The position numbers and the translations under genes were made by a program. A DNA stretch of 64,000 nt from Oligoflexus tunisiensis (GTDB lineage: Bacteria > Bdellovibrionota_B > Oligoflexia > Oligoflexales > Oligoflexaceae). Of the stretch, positions 27,253-35,921 are shown one piece after another; within the stretch, counting starts at the first letter, position 1; each line of letters begins with the position of its first letter. Location of the stretch: NCBI RefSeq assembly GCF_001748245.1, contig NZ_BDFO01000001.1, forward strand, positions 746,828-810,827, in the 5' to 3' direction. A model generated the notes under the pieces. That model saw only the letters and a program-made list of their open reading frames with translations, was not told the origin of the DNA and searched no databases.

Positions 27253-27279
27253 TGTCCCATTCCTCCGCCCTGAATCGTC
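27253..27279 (+). promoter_or_regulatory. predicted ECF41-dependent promoter
   Basis: TGTCCCA (27253-27259), a 16-base spacer and CGTC (27276-27279) lie 32 bases before the FAD oxidoreductase gene. The known ECF41 signature is TGTCACA with a CGTC -10, so one base differs. It precedes a two-gene operon whose second gene is an ECF41 sigma factor, giving autoregulation. Confidence 0.75.
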
Positions 27280-27310
27280 TCCTGTTTGCCATCACATAGG
27301 AGGCGATACC

Positions 27311-28471
27311 ATGAAGCCCCAAATCGTAATAGCCGGCGGTGGATACGCTGGCCTCTTCGCGGCCGCCCGACTCCGTAAGTATTCAGGTATGAAAGTCACC
27401 CTGATCGATGCCAACGAACATTTTGTGCAGCGCGTTCGATTGCATGAGTATCTGGCTGGCCGTTCTGTGGAACGCCTGGCTTACCGCGATCTTTTGGAAC
27501 CCCACGGCATGGACTTCGTCCAGGGTCGCATTCAATCCATTCAACCCGATCAGCAGACCCTGGTTTTGGACAGCCCCGAAGGCTCCCGCATTCTTCACTA
27601 TGATTGGCTGCTCTATGCCCTCGGCAGCCGCACGCAGCGTTCTCAAAATATTCCCGGCCTGCTCGAGCATGCTTTCACCCTGGACGCAGGACCGGCGTTG
27701 GATCGTGCCCGCGAGGTCCTGCAAACACTTCCCGCTGGCAGCCCAGTGGTCGTCATGGGAGCGGGCCTGACCGGACTCGAATCCGCCACGGAAATCAAGG
27801 AAATCCATCCGCATCTTGATGTCACACTTGTCGATGCCGGGCGAGCTTTCACTGGATATACACCCAAAGCCGAACAGGAAATCCGCCGCGTTCTCAAAAA
27901 GCTGAACATTCACCTTCATGAGAATAAAACAATTGCTCGTGTCACAGTCGATCGACTGGGATTCACAGACCAAAGTGAAATACCCTGCGCCCTCGCGATC
28001 AACTGCCTTGGTTTTGAAGTCCCAAGTCTGGCCCGCGACTCCGGTATTCGCACGGCCAAAAACGGTCAAATCCAGGTGGATCCCTATCTGCGTTCCCTCA
28101 GCCACCCCCGAATCCTGGCACTCGGGGATGCTGCAGAACTGGACTCATCATCAACTGCCGCGCAGCGCATGTCCTGTGCCTCCGCGTGTCCTATGGGAAC
28201 TTATGCAGCCGACCTCCTGCACCGTTTGCAAAGTGGAAAAAAATTGATAACCTTTCGATTTGGATTCACAGGACGCTGTATTTCCCTGGGCCGGAGAGCC
28301 GGCATCCTCCAGTTCGTCAACGCCAAGGACCAGCCGTTGCAACGGTTTTTCCGAGGACGTCTGGCTGCCTGGATCAAGGAAATGGTGTGCCTGGGAACCG
28401 TGAAAGTTCCGTTGTGGGAACTGCGCTGGGGAGTCGCCCTTTATCGCTGGTATCAACCAAAGGACGTTTAA
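27311..28471 (+). CDS. NDH-2-like FAD-dependent oxidoreductase
   Basis: The 386-residue protein has two Rossmann folds. FAD binds at IVIAGGGYAGLFAAARL and the second nucleotide at VVVMGAGLTGLESATEI; a late FAD motif is ILALGDAAEL. Members transfer electrons from NAD(P)H to quinones or small acceptors. No C-terminal membrane anchor stands out. An AGGAGG ribosome site precedes the start. It overlaps the ECF41 sigma gene by one base (TAATG), matching the known pairing of ECF41 factors with oxidoreductases of the COE group. Confidence 0.92.
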   Translation: MKPQIVIAGGGYAGLFAAARLRKYSGMKVTLIDANEHFVQRVRLHEYLAGRSVERLAYRDLLEPHGMDFVQGRIQSIQPDQQTLVLDSPEGSRILHYDWLLYALGSRTQRSQNIPGLLEHAFTLDAGPALDRAREVLQTLPAGSPVVVMGAGLTGLESATEIKEIHPHLDVTLVDAGRAFTGYTPKAEQEIRRVLKKLNIHLHENKTIARVTVDRLGFTDQSEIPCALAINCLGFEVPSLARDSGIRTAKNGQIQVDPYLRSLSHPRILALGDAAELDSSSTAAQRMSCASACPMGTYAADLLHRLQSGKKLITFRFGFTGRCISLGRRAGILQFVNAKDQPLQRFFRGRLAAWIKEMVCLGTVKVPLWELRWGVALYRWYQPKDV

Positions 28472-29343
28472 TGGACACCTTGCTTCAGGACTACTTGCGC
28501 GAACGCCCGATGCTCCTGCGGGTCGCCTACAAAATCCTCGGCTCGCAATCGGAAGCCGAGGATGTCCTGCAGGATCTTTATCTAAAAATATCCGCACATG
28601 AAGGCGGACCCGTGGAGAACTCCCGGGCCTGGCTTATCCGTGTCGTGGTGAATTCGTCCATCGACCAGAAGCGATCCTTTTATCGGCGCAAGGTCGACTA
28701 CATCGGCACCTGGCTCCCGGAACCTTTTGCCGAAACCGAAAAAAGTTTACGCGAAGTGCAGGACGATATCTCCATGGCGCTCATGGTTTTGCTGGAACGC
28801 TTGAATCCCGTGGAACGAGCGGTGTTCGTTTTACGGGAAACCTGCGATCTGAAGTACAGCGAAATCGCCGACATCCTTGGCACAACCGAAGCCGCCTGTC
28901 GCAAATCATGGCAGCGCGCTGAGGCTCACCTGGACCAGGGTCGCAAGCGATTTCACGCGGACCCCAAAACTCACGAAAGTATCACGAAGGCGTTTCTGCA
29001 GTTCTGGTCCCAGGGCAATACCGAGGAGCTGATCAAGCTTCTTCAAGCTGATGCCATCCTCCACTCCGATGGCGGAGGCAAAGTCGCCGCCACGGTCGAA
29101 CCCATTGAAGGAGCCAGGCGCATCATCAAGTTCCTGTTCAGTCTTCTGCGTGCAGCCGGACCCAACATCAATGTCAGCGCGAAATTCCTGCCGCCTGATC
29201 AAACCTGCCTTCTGGTGGATGGTCAGTTGGAAACCTTGATTTATCTTGATTATGACGGCGAACATATCCGTAATCTCTATTTTGTCAGAAATCCGGATAA
29301 GCTTGAAAAGGTGAAGGCGCGGCTGGCTGCGGAACAGGAATAG
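28471..29343 (+). CDS. ECF41-type RNA polymerase sigma factor
   Basis: The 290-residue product has sigma2 (residues about 5-75) and sigma4 (about 105-160), then a SnoaL-like C-terminal domain. Two ECF41 hallmarks are visible: the linker YIGTWLPEPF and the DGGGK motif in the C-terminal domain (HSDGGGKV). In this family the extension replaces an anti-sigma factor and tunes activity. Translation is coupled to the upstream oxidoreductase gene. A bidirectional hairpin follows. Confidence 0.95.
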   Translation: MDTLLQDYLRERPMLLRVAYKILGSQSEAEDVLQDLYLKISAHEGGPVENSRAWLIRVVVNSSIDQKRSFYRRKVDYIGTWLPEPFAETEKSLREVQDDISMALMVLLERLNPVERAVFVLRETCDLKYSEIADILGTTEAACRKSWQRAEAHLDQGRKRFHADPKTHESITKAFLQFWSQGNTEELIKLLQADAILHSDGGGKVAATVEPIEGARRIIKFLFSLLRAAGPNINVSAKFLPPDQTCLLVDGQLETLIYLDYDGEHIRNLYFVRNPDKLEKVKARLAAEQE

Positions 29344-29368
29344 TCAGTTATGCAGCAGAAACCGACTG

Positions 29369-29399
29369 AAAAAAAGGATCCGCAAAGAAACGGATCCTT
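29369..29399 (-). terminator. intrinsic terminator of the stress-protein gene
   Basis: A 9-bp stem (AAGGATCCG / CGGATCCTT) with an 8-base loop is flanked on one side by seven A residues, which read as a U-run on the minus strand. It ends the minus-strand gene that stops at 29408 and may also act, less well, for the convergent sigma gene. Confidence 0.75.
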
Positions 29400-29407
29400 C
29401 GTTCCCG

Positions 29408-30925
29408 TTACACCCCTGGCTGAGTCGGACTCTGTGGCCGCGGAGGGGGAAAAGAGCGGTCTGGCAGGATATGGCCGTTGTCGATGGATTCATCCTCGGA
29501 ATCAGCCAGGCGACCGACACGATCGATGCCACCACCCGTCTTATCAACAATAGGTTGGTCCTCTTCATCCAATTCCATAATGCGATCAGAGCTTAATCGG
29601 GAAACATCAGCATTTGACACGCCGCGATCATGGATACGGTCGTCGCCAACGATAGTGGCATCGAAGGATCGATGCGCCGAAGCTCCGGGACCAGGATTGA
29701 TTGACTTTCCATCTTGCGAACGCTGCCCGACCAATGGGGTCCGATCCGCATCGCCTGAGATTCCGTCAAGCGCCCGATCCCTGCCTGCAACCGATGTGCC
29801 TCCAGGACCACCGTGAACGGTTACGCCTGTATTTAAAGACCGTCCTGCAAAGGGCATACTGTTTGAGTCGGATGGAACCCCCGAAGCAGATCCGGCGCTC
29901 GTACTTGAAGATTGTCCGCTTTCCATCGATGTATCCTTACGGGAACCGCTGTCTGTATCAGAGGAACGGTCGACAGAAGCCAACCGATCAGCACTAACGA
30001 TTAAGCTGTCGCCCAAAGCTTGACCGGCAAAGGACGTGTGTTCTGAAGGCACGGATACTCCAGTTCCAAAGGAGGGATCCGAGGATATGGTTTGCCCAAG
30101 GCTTACATCCGACGATTGACCGGCAAAAGGCATATCATCGGCATTCGCCGAAGTCCCTGCCGTGGAAGAGCGCCCAGCTGAGGACACGCGGTCACCTCCT
30201 TGAGAAGAATCAACGCCGGAAACCTGCCCCGAGAAGGGGACATGGTCCGCTGTTCCGGAAAGTCCGGACTGAGATATGCGGTCGCTTACCGACATACGAT
30301 TCCCACCCGCCGTATCGCGATGGGAAGCTGAATGGCCAAAAGGCATGTGATCGACATCGACGCCAAGCGCTGAACTGGCAGCAGGATCAACCGCCGCACG
30401 CCGACCACTATCCAGCGATTCATCCCTAGCGGGTTGCCGTTCGGAATTGATGCCCCGGCTACTGTCAGTCGAAAAATCCGGGCTGCCTGCCCTGGCTGAT
30501 GCATCTGCTGCCGTGGCTTGACTGCGCTGCGAGCCTCTTTCCGTGTGATAGTAATGGCTGCCTTTCTCTTCGACCACGCCGCCCATGCGAGAGATGATCT
30601 CACGGGAAAGACTGATGTCCGTGCAGTCCTCTATGACGACGAGGTGATGCTTTTTATCGTAGGCATCCTGGAACCAGGTTTCTGAATCCGAGCTCAGCTG
30701 CCAGGCGGGCCGATCATCATCGAACCCAAAAAGACGGGCAAAAAAGCCTTTTATCCCTCCGCCTCGATGGTGCTCGCCTTCAGCCGTACCCGTAAACGTC
30801 AGGGCCTGATCATTCTCGACCAATCGTGCAGCCGAGATTCCTTTGCTGTGGAGCTCGTCTGTGGCCCTTCTTGCAGCAGTAATATCGGAAAAGATGCCGA
30901 CAACTGTTCTATTTTCACTACGCAT
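29408..30925 (-). CDS. general-stress YflT/GSP17M-like protein with degenerate repeat tail
   Basis: The product has 505 residues from the ATG at 30925 behind AAGGAG. Residues 1-125 match the GSP17M/YflT pattern (NRTVVGIFSDITAARRATDEL at the start, HHLVVIEDCTD later). The remaining 380 residues are low-complexity, rich in Ser, Asp, Gly and Arg, with imperfect repeats around the core (M/V/T)PF(A/S)GQ: MPFGH, VPFSGQ, MPFAGQ, TSFAGQ and MPFAGR. No signal peptide is seen, so it is probably cytoplasmic. The repeats look intrinsically disordered. Function of the tail is unknown. Confidence 0.8.
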   Translation of the reverse strand: MRSENRTVVGIFSDITAARRATDELHSKGISAARLVENDQALTFTGTAEGEHHRGGGIKGFFARLFGFDDDRPAWQLSSDSETWFQDAYDKKHHLVVIEDCTDISLSREIISRMGGVVEEKGSHYYHTERGSQRSQATAADASARAGSPDFSTDSSRGINSERQPARDESLDSGRRAAVDPAASSALGVDVDHMPFGHSASHRDTAGGNRMSVSDRISQSGLSGTADHVPFSGQVSGVDSSQGGDRVSSAGRSSTAGTSANADDMPFAGQSSDVSLGQTISSDPSFGTGVSVPSEHTSFAGQALGDSLIVSADRLASVDRSSDTDSGSRKDTSMESGQSSSTSAGSASGVPSDSNSMPFAGRSLNTGVTVHGGPGGTSVAGRDRALDGISGDADRTPLVGQRSQDGKSINPGPGASAHRSFDATIVGDDRIHDRGVSNADVSRLSSDRIMELDEEDQPIVDKTGGGIDRVGRLADSEDESIDNGHILPDRSFPPPRPQSPTQPGV

Positions 30926-31167
30926 GATTTTTCTCCTTGTCCGGTGGGCGGCCGATAACAAGGGTCATTATGCAATTCAGGTTCCAAATTATTGGCAGAC
31001 TTCCCAGGCATTCCGTGCGCACCCCTCCCCGTGAAAATGGGATTGCGCCCAAATACGACCTCGCTTCGTTGAGAACGATTTCGAACAGGTTGAGAGGAAA
31101 ATCCATCGCCTTCCAACAGTGCCCATGCTACGACTCCCCAACACCTCAAGCCTGTGGAGTGACTGAG

Positions 31168-31428
31168 ATGTCCAGGTGGAAAGACCGTTTGAATTATGCA
31201 AAAGAAGCCGTATTTGCAGCTTTTCTCAGCCTGATCGCCGGCGTGAGTATCATGAATACACATGCTCTGGACGGCGAGAAATTGGGACGAAAGGGAGGCC
31301 TTATCAAGCTTCTTTGGGGCTGGCCGCTTGGTCTGCTTTGCGCGGCGCTGGCTCTTTACTCCCTGGCTAAAATTTATCAGCAGGCTACCGGAACATCACT
31401 CGGTATTAGGAGCAAGAGCGAACCGTAG
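31168..31428 (+). CDS. small two-helix membrane protein
   Basis: The 86-residue protein starts at the ATG at 31168, about 10 bases after GGAG. It has two hydrophobic stretches (AVFAAFLSLIAGVSIM and LLWGWPLGLLCAALALYSLAKI) separated by a charged loop (DGEKLGRKGG). I do not recognise the family. A hairpin follows the stop. Confidence 0.6.
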   Translation: MSRWKDRLNYAKEAVFAAFLSLIAGVSIMNTHALDGEKLGRKGGLIKLLWGWPLGLLCAALALYSLAKIYQQATGTSLGIRSKSEP

Positions 31429-31462
31429 AAATCACCGATCGCTTGCGCAGACTCATGTCGCC

Positions 31463-31488
31463 CTCGGCTGAGGCCGAGAGCTGCTTTT
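31463..31488 (+). terminator. weak hairpin terminator
   Basis: CTCGGC-TGAG-GCCGAG is followed after a few bases by TTTTAA. It lies between the small membrane protein gene and the convergent Cys-rich gene. Confidence 0.4.
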
Positions 31489-31497
31489 AAACGCCCC

Positions 31498-31923
31498 TCA
31501 TTCCGTTGCAGGGCACTTGCTCTTCACATCCTCCAGATACATCTGCCGCGCGACCTCGAAACCACTCGCTTCGCAGCTGCCTTTGCTGATCGGCGAAGCA
31601 AGGTCTTTCACAAAATTCACGCATTGAAATTGGAGTTTGGGCGAAGGAATCCGACACTGGGTCCAGTCTTCCAGGATGGTCCAACACCAGATGGCATAAC
31701 CCTCAGCTGGAATATGACTCCCGGCGTTCGAGATTTCATGAACGAGATTCTTGAAGCCGGTACAATAATCCCTCACTTCCGCTTCACCGGTGCAGGCATC
31801 TGGAATCCTCTCCTCCGGCCCGCAGCCATAGTTCATCATATAATGGGGCAGCGGACCATTGCTGACAGCCTGCGCAGTGGAACCCAAGGCGGTCAAAAGT
31901 ACGGCCGTAATCAGAGATTTCAT
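31498..31923 (-). CDS. secreted cysteine-rich protein, unknown function
   Basis: The 141-residue protein has a signal peptide (MKSLITAVLLTALGSTAQA) and eight cysteines in the mature part (for example NYGCGPEERIPDACTG and CTGFKN), an even number that suggests disulfides in the periplasm or outside. A GGGAGT ribosome site is present. I do not recognise the family. The next 230 bases upstream hold no further gene. Confidence 0.75.
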   Translation of the reverse strand: MKSLITAVLLTALGSTAQAVSNGPLPHYMMNYGCGPEERIPDACTGEAEVRDYCTGFKNLVHEISNAGSHIPAEGYAIWCWTILEDWTQCRIPSPKLQFQCVNFVKDLASPISKGSCEASGFEVARQMYLEDVKSKCPATE

Positions 31924-32154
31924 GGAATACTCCCGATGATGTTGTGATATTGCCTGATGAGCGTTGCAATTCCGGGGCCAGCGGTCATCGTCGGGGAAAC
32001 CCGCCGCCCAAAGCCTGATTCTCTGTCATGGCAAGGCAGCGCTTGTTCATATTCATGGACGTTGTCTTGATATCAGCACATTGTCAAAGGTGGGGGTGGT
32101 CCCAACAGACCATAAGAGCGGCCTGCCGGGAATTTCACGTACCCACCAATCGGT

Positions 32155-32634
32155 TCAGCGCTTGTAGCTCAGGCCGAGCGCGATCTCGCTGGTAACATCC
32201 GTTGCTGGACCCTGGAGTGTGGCGTAAGTCGCTTTACGCAGGGTCGCATCGTAGAAACCTTCGGAATCTCTGGTCAAGGTCAGCTCGATCAGCTCGCCAT
32301 CTGCAGGCCGCATGTCGACGGAGCACTTCAGCGCAAAAAGAATTCGACCTTTCTTCGATTCAACACAGGTCAATCCAGTGCCCAGCTCTTCCGTAGTGTC
32401 CGATACGGGTGCACCGAAGCCAGCTGTGATCACGCGATAATTCGCGGTGTAGGTGCCGAACTCATCTTTCTTAATTTTGATGGCTTCAAAGTTGCCATCA
32501 ACAGGACGACGGTCCACGCTAAACGAATATACACTGGGAAGTCGCCCTGCCCGGCTGGAAACATCTGAATTCTCAGTGTTCTGCCCACAAGCGACAAGGC
32601 CAGCGGCAAGAGCAAACATTGCAAAATTTTTCAT
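32155..32634 (-). CDS. putative lipoprotein, unknown function
   Basis: The 159-residue protein starts at the ATG at 32634 (GGAGAG upstream). A lipobox LVAC with Cys at about 16 predicts lipid anchoring. The mature part is beta-rich and contains two similar segments, DRRPVDGNFEAIKIKKDEFGTY and DMRPADGELIELTLTRDSEGFY. They point to an internal duplication of one strand-loop-strand unit. Confidence 0.75.
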   Translation of the reverse strand: MKNFAMFALAAGLVACGQNTENSDVSSRAGRLPSVYSFSVDRRPVDGNFEAIKIKKDEFGTYTANYRVITAGFGAPVSDTTEELGTGLTCVESKKGRILFALKCSVDMRPADGELIELTLTRDSEGFYDATLRKATYATLQGPATDVTSEIALGLSYKR

Positions 32635-33082
32635 AAGACTCTCCATTATCCTGGGATAGAAGTTGTGGTGTCGCGCGAGGAAAAGCCCTTCTCTTCTTTC
32701 CCTCAAACACGAGAACAACCTTATCGCGATTTCATGTTCAGGTGGATTCGAATCGGATCCAAACTTCAATTCCTGTTCACCGTCAGCGAACAGTTGGCTG
32801 CGCCTGCTGACGAACAAAGCCACGGCATTCAGTGGCGAAGTGACGCCATCGAAAACCTTGTCTGACCGGTGCAACAGTCTGATAGGTCTGGCCTACGAGG
32901 CATAAGCTTCGGTCTCATAAGAGGATTTTGCAATACCCTGGCAGGAGGTCCCGTCTCGCGCCAGGCATGAACCTCAAGCGGTTTGTTTCCCTCAGGTTTT
33001 GGCTATTTGGTCAGCGCATCTTTTCGTTGCGAACAGCCCAGCTTTCCATTACCAAGAGAAGCCGCATTGCAAGGGGCCCATT
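32635..33082. other. gene-free divergent region
   Basis: These 448 bases separate the lipoprotein gene from the TIGR02147-like regulator gene. Open frames here lack ribosome sites and family features. It should hold both promoters. No hairpin or palindrome stood out. Confidence 0.45.
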
Positions 33083-33919
33083 ATGGTAGATCCTGCTTCT
33101 GTCATTCTTTCCAGTTCCAGCCTGGTTGCACTGAGATCACTCATTGCTCTGCGCCGTTCCGTTGACCCAAAATTTTCCTACAGTTACATTTCGAAGCGGA
33201 TCGGCATCAAATCCCGAAGCTACCTGTCCGAGGTCTTCAACGAGAAGAAGAAGCTGAACCCCAAGCATGTTGTTCCTATGGTCGATCTCCTTTCCTTGCC
33301 GCTTCCTGAAGCCGAGTTGCTCAAAGGAAGGCTCATCCTCGATGTCGGCGATCTGAGTGAGGCCGAGGCCGCTCGCATCCGTTTGGAGGTGCGCGATGCG
33401 GAGAAGAAACTCACGTCAGGCACCCTGGAATTGTCCGGTGTCCGGGATATCAACCTCGTCATGCTCCTGGCTGTCTGTCTCCATTTGTTCAAAGATGGCA
33501 AGGCAACCAAGCGGCAGATTTTTGACCTCTTCAAACGGGACAAACATCTCGAAGTGGAAAGGGGTCTCTACGATTTGGTGAAGAATGGATTGCTCGTGAA
33601 AGAGGCTGATCTTTACAGCTATTCACCCGATTACACGAATATGCTTCACGTGTATATGGCCACCAATAAGAAGAGCGAAGTTGATTATCTCAAGGCCTCG
33701 ATACGCGAAGCGCTTGATCATGTGGATAATTTCCAGAGTAACTCTCAGGAGTCAGTATTTTACAGTGGTTTTATCACGGCAGAGAAAGCGAAGTACCTGC
33801 AGGACCTGGACTACGTAAAGCAAAGCCTTCGAAGTGTTCAGTCGCGCATTGAATCCAATTCTGCCGATACCGTCATCCGGTTCAATGTTCAAATCTATCC
33901 GGTAGCCACGAATGCATAG
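33083..33919 (+). CDS. TIGR02147/DUF4423-type transcriptional regulator
   Basis: The 279-residue protein starts behind AAGGGG. The N-terminal HTH-like part (FSYSYISKRIGIKSRSYLSEVFNEKKKL) is followed by a second winged-helix region (ATKRQIFDLFKRDKHLEVERGLYDLVKNGLL) and an alpha/beta C-terminal domain. The KSRSYLSEVFN-type segment is typical of this family, which is abundant in Bdellovibrionota and Fibrobacteres. It lies 5 bases before a secreted-protein gene and probably shares its mRNA. Confidence 0.88.
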   Translation: MVDPASVILSSSSLVALRSLIALRRSVDPKFSYSYISKRIGIKSRSYLSEVFNEKKKLNPKHVVPMVDLLSLPLPEAELLKGRLILDVGDLSEAEAARIRLEVRDAEKKLTSGTLELSGVRDINLVMLLAVCLHLFKDGKATKRQIFDLFKRDKHLEVERGLYDLVKNGLLVKEADLYSYSPDYTNMLHVYMATNKKSEVDYLKASIREALDHVDNFQSNSQESVFYSGFITAEKAKYLQDLDYVKQSLRSVQSRIESNSADTVIRFNVQIYPVATNA

Positions 33920-33924
33920 AGGAA

Positions 33925-34470
33925 ATGAATATGAATAAGCTCAGCCGTGTCCTTGTCTCCCTGTTCCTGGCCTCTTATGGCCTGGGAACGTCCCAAGCTG
34001 CAGAGGCGCATTCCTATTCCGATCACTTTGCGAAGTTGGAATTCTTGCGACTTAAAAAGTCTGGTGAATGGTTGAATTACATCGAGGCTGGAAATTATGT
34101 GGAAGTTGAAGGCACGCGGTTCATCGGTTTGCAGGCTGCCTTCAGTCAGAGAAGGACTTGCCTGTATGGCTTCAGTCAAGCAGGATTTGACGGTCCTGGT
34201 TCGTTCGCGGTCGAGACTCGCTTCGTATGTTTCAACACAGGTCGGTATCAGCTGAATTTGCAGAAGGAATGGTGTGAACTGGGAACTCAAGGCTGCGAAA
34301 TCGATCCAGGTGGAATTTCTGCAGGCATTGGGAACCTGCATGTTGCAGAGCCGAATGGGATCGGAGGAGGTCTGCCCTTCCCGAGGCCTGGTATCTTTCC
34401 AAATTCATATCCCAGTGTGCTGACAGTGGATGTTTATGAACCCTTAGGGCCGAACTTGCCAGGGCACTGA
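33925..34470 (+). CDS. secreted protein paired with TIGR02147-type regulator
   Basis: The 181-residue protein has a signal peptide (cleavage probably after SQA) and four cysteines in the mature part, including KEWCELGTQGCEID. The tail is rich in Gly and Pro. A GAGGAA ribosome site overlaps the upstream stop region. In Bdellovibrionota such regulators are often followed by a small exported protein; what this one does is unknown. Confidence 0.75.
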   Translation: MNMNKLSRVLVSLFLASYGLGTSQAAEAHSYSDHFAKLEFLRLKKSGEWLNYIEAGNYVEVEGTRFIGLQAAFSQRRTCLYGFSQAGFDGPGSFAVETRFVCFNTGRYQLNLQKEWCELGTQGCEIDPGGISAGIGNLHVAEPNGIGGGLPFPRPGIFPNSYPSVLTVDVYEPLGPNLPGH

Positions 34471-34635
34471 AAGCCGTCTTTATGGCGTTCACGCCTCTGA
34501 CGGAATTCAATTCGAAAAATTATGTAAAAAATTTTGCCTTTTCTACGTGGGTCCCACCTCTTACTGTATTTGTGAGTTGGCTTCGACTCTCAGCTCAGTA
34601 TGATTCGAAGCTTATTTACAAATTCGGAGACGCGT

Positions 34636-35127
34636 ATGACGAATTCCATTCCCAAAGCTACGATCTGTTTGTGGTACGACCGAGACGCAGAAGAAGCAGC
34701 TCATTTTTATGCCAAAACTTTTCCTGACAGTCGCATCCGCAGTGTACAGCGGGCACCGTCTGACAACCCCAGTGGCAAAAAAGGCGATGTCCTGGTTGTT
34801 GAATTCACTGTGCTGGGCATCCCGTGCATCGGTATTAATGGTGGACCGATGTTTAAACACAGTGAAGCCTTCTCATTCCAGGTTGCTACAGTGGATCAAG
34901 CCGAGACCGACCGCTATTGGAATGCAATTGTCGGCAACGGCGGGGAGGAAAGCCAGTGTGGCTGGTGCAAGGACAAATGGGGTGTGTCCTGGCAGATCAC
35001 CCCGATAGCATTGACCGAGGCGATGGCCAGCGGTGACGCGGCAGAAGCCAAGCGAGCGTTTGAAGCCATGATGAAAATGAAGAAGATCGATGTTGCGGAA
35101 ATCTTGCGCGCGCGTGCGGGCAAGTGA
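34636..35127 (+). CDS. PhnB-like VOC superfamily protein
   Basis: The 163-residue protein starts at the ATG at 34636 behind GGAG. ICLWYDRDAEEAAHFYAKTFPDSRI at the N terminus, FKHSEAFSFQV in the middle and CGWCKDKWGVSWQITP near the end are diagnostic of the PhnB (3-demethylubiquinone methyltransferase-like) branch. The C-terminal helix (AKRAFEAMMKMKKIDVAEI) is also typical. These proteins are VOC-fold, possibly metal-independent, and their activity is unsettled. Confidence 0.93.
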   Translation: MTNSIPKATICLWYDRDAEEAAHFYAKTFPDSRIRSVQRAPSDNPSGKKGDVLVVEFTVLGIPCIGINGGPMFKHSEAFSFQVATVDQAETDRYWNAIVGNGGEESQCGWCKDKWGVSWQITPIALTEAMASGDAAEAKRAFEAMMKMKKIDVAEILRARAGK

Positions 35128-35153
35128 GGTCTTCGAGTTCGTGCGTTAGAGTT

Positions 35154-35223
35154 ATCCGAAAACCCCTCGTATGCGGCGTTGCCTGCTTTGCTGCGGTGCC
35201 TTGCCTCCAAGCGGTTTTCGGAT
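35154..35223. repeat. long-loop inverted repeat
   Basis: Arms ATCCGAAAACC (35154-35164) and GGTTTTCGGAT (35213-35223) match over 11 bp and enclose a 48-base GC-rich loop. It sits between convergent genes and could be a bidirectional terminator or a small mobile repeat. Confidence 0.5.
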
Positions 35224-35227
35224 GCTC

Positions 35228-35791
35228 TTAAAGCTCGAATCGAAAACCTTGATCCCAGGTTACTCCGCTGTCGGTGACAATCAGCCGAAACAAATCAGGG
35301 TTTCGCATACGCCGCCAGTTGGAGAAACCATATTCCGGAACCAGGCTTTTTAGGAGAAGGCCAATTAAATTACCGTGGCTACTCAGAAGAAGTGTCTCGC
35401 TTCTATGCAAGTCCAACAGCCTATCCAGGCAGGTACGCACACGATTCTGAGCTTTCTGACCCGACTCACAGCCAGGGAGGCAGAAATCCAAATTACTCCA
35501 TGCATGTTCCATGATTTCAAGGAAATTATCGATCAAACCATCCGAGAAATGACGTTCGCGAAGATCGTGCGCAGTCTTCACAGGCAACCGGGTTGCCTGG
35601 GAAAATGGGTGAACCGTCTGTTGGGCTCGAAGATACGGGCTCGAATAAATATGTTGAATCCTTAGATCTTGCAGAACCGGTACGAGTTTCTCGGCTTGAT
35701 CCTGACCACGGACGCTCAGCGGCCATTGACTTTCCTTCAGTTCATGACTTGGGGCGCTTTCGGCATGGCGTAAAAGATAGAATATCGTCAT
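35228..35791 (-). CDS. histidine phosphatase family protein (SixA-like)
   Basis: The 187-residue protein shows the catalytic RHAES motif (LLRHAES), the WPLSVRGQDQAEKL segment, and the second His in LLSSHGN. The phospho-histidine mechanism acts on phosphoproteins or small phosphoesters. The short length fits SixA-type enzymes. A GAGAGGAAA ribosome site is present. Confidence 0.93.
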   Translation of the reverse strand: MTIFYLLRHAESAPSHELKESQWPLSVRGQDQAEKLVPVLQDLRIQHIYSSPYLRAQQTVHPFSQATRLPVKTAHDLRERHFSDGLIDNFLEIMEHAWSNLDFCLPGCESGQKAQNRVRTCLDRLLDLHRSETLLLSSHGNLIGLLLKSLVPEYGFSNWRRMRNPDLFRLIVTDSGVTWDQGFRFEL

Positions 35792-35921
35792 AATTTCCTC
35801 TCGACTCTCATCAGTCGCACCAGAGGAAGCATAAGGACGATCCTCGCCTTTTCAAGGGGTACCCCACTTACGATGAGTGCAATGCACCTTTCCCCTTGTT
35901 CAACTCTTAAACCCTTCGACC

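Noticed and set aside
35154..35223. Possible integron attC-like site
   Set aside because: The arms and long loop superficially fit, but no integrase, no R box pattern and no cassette array are present.
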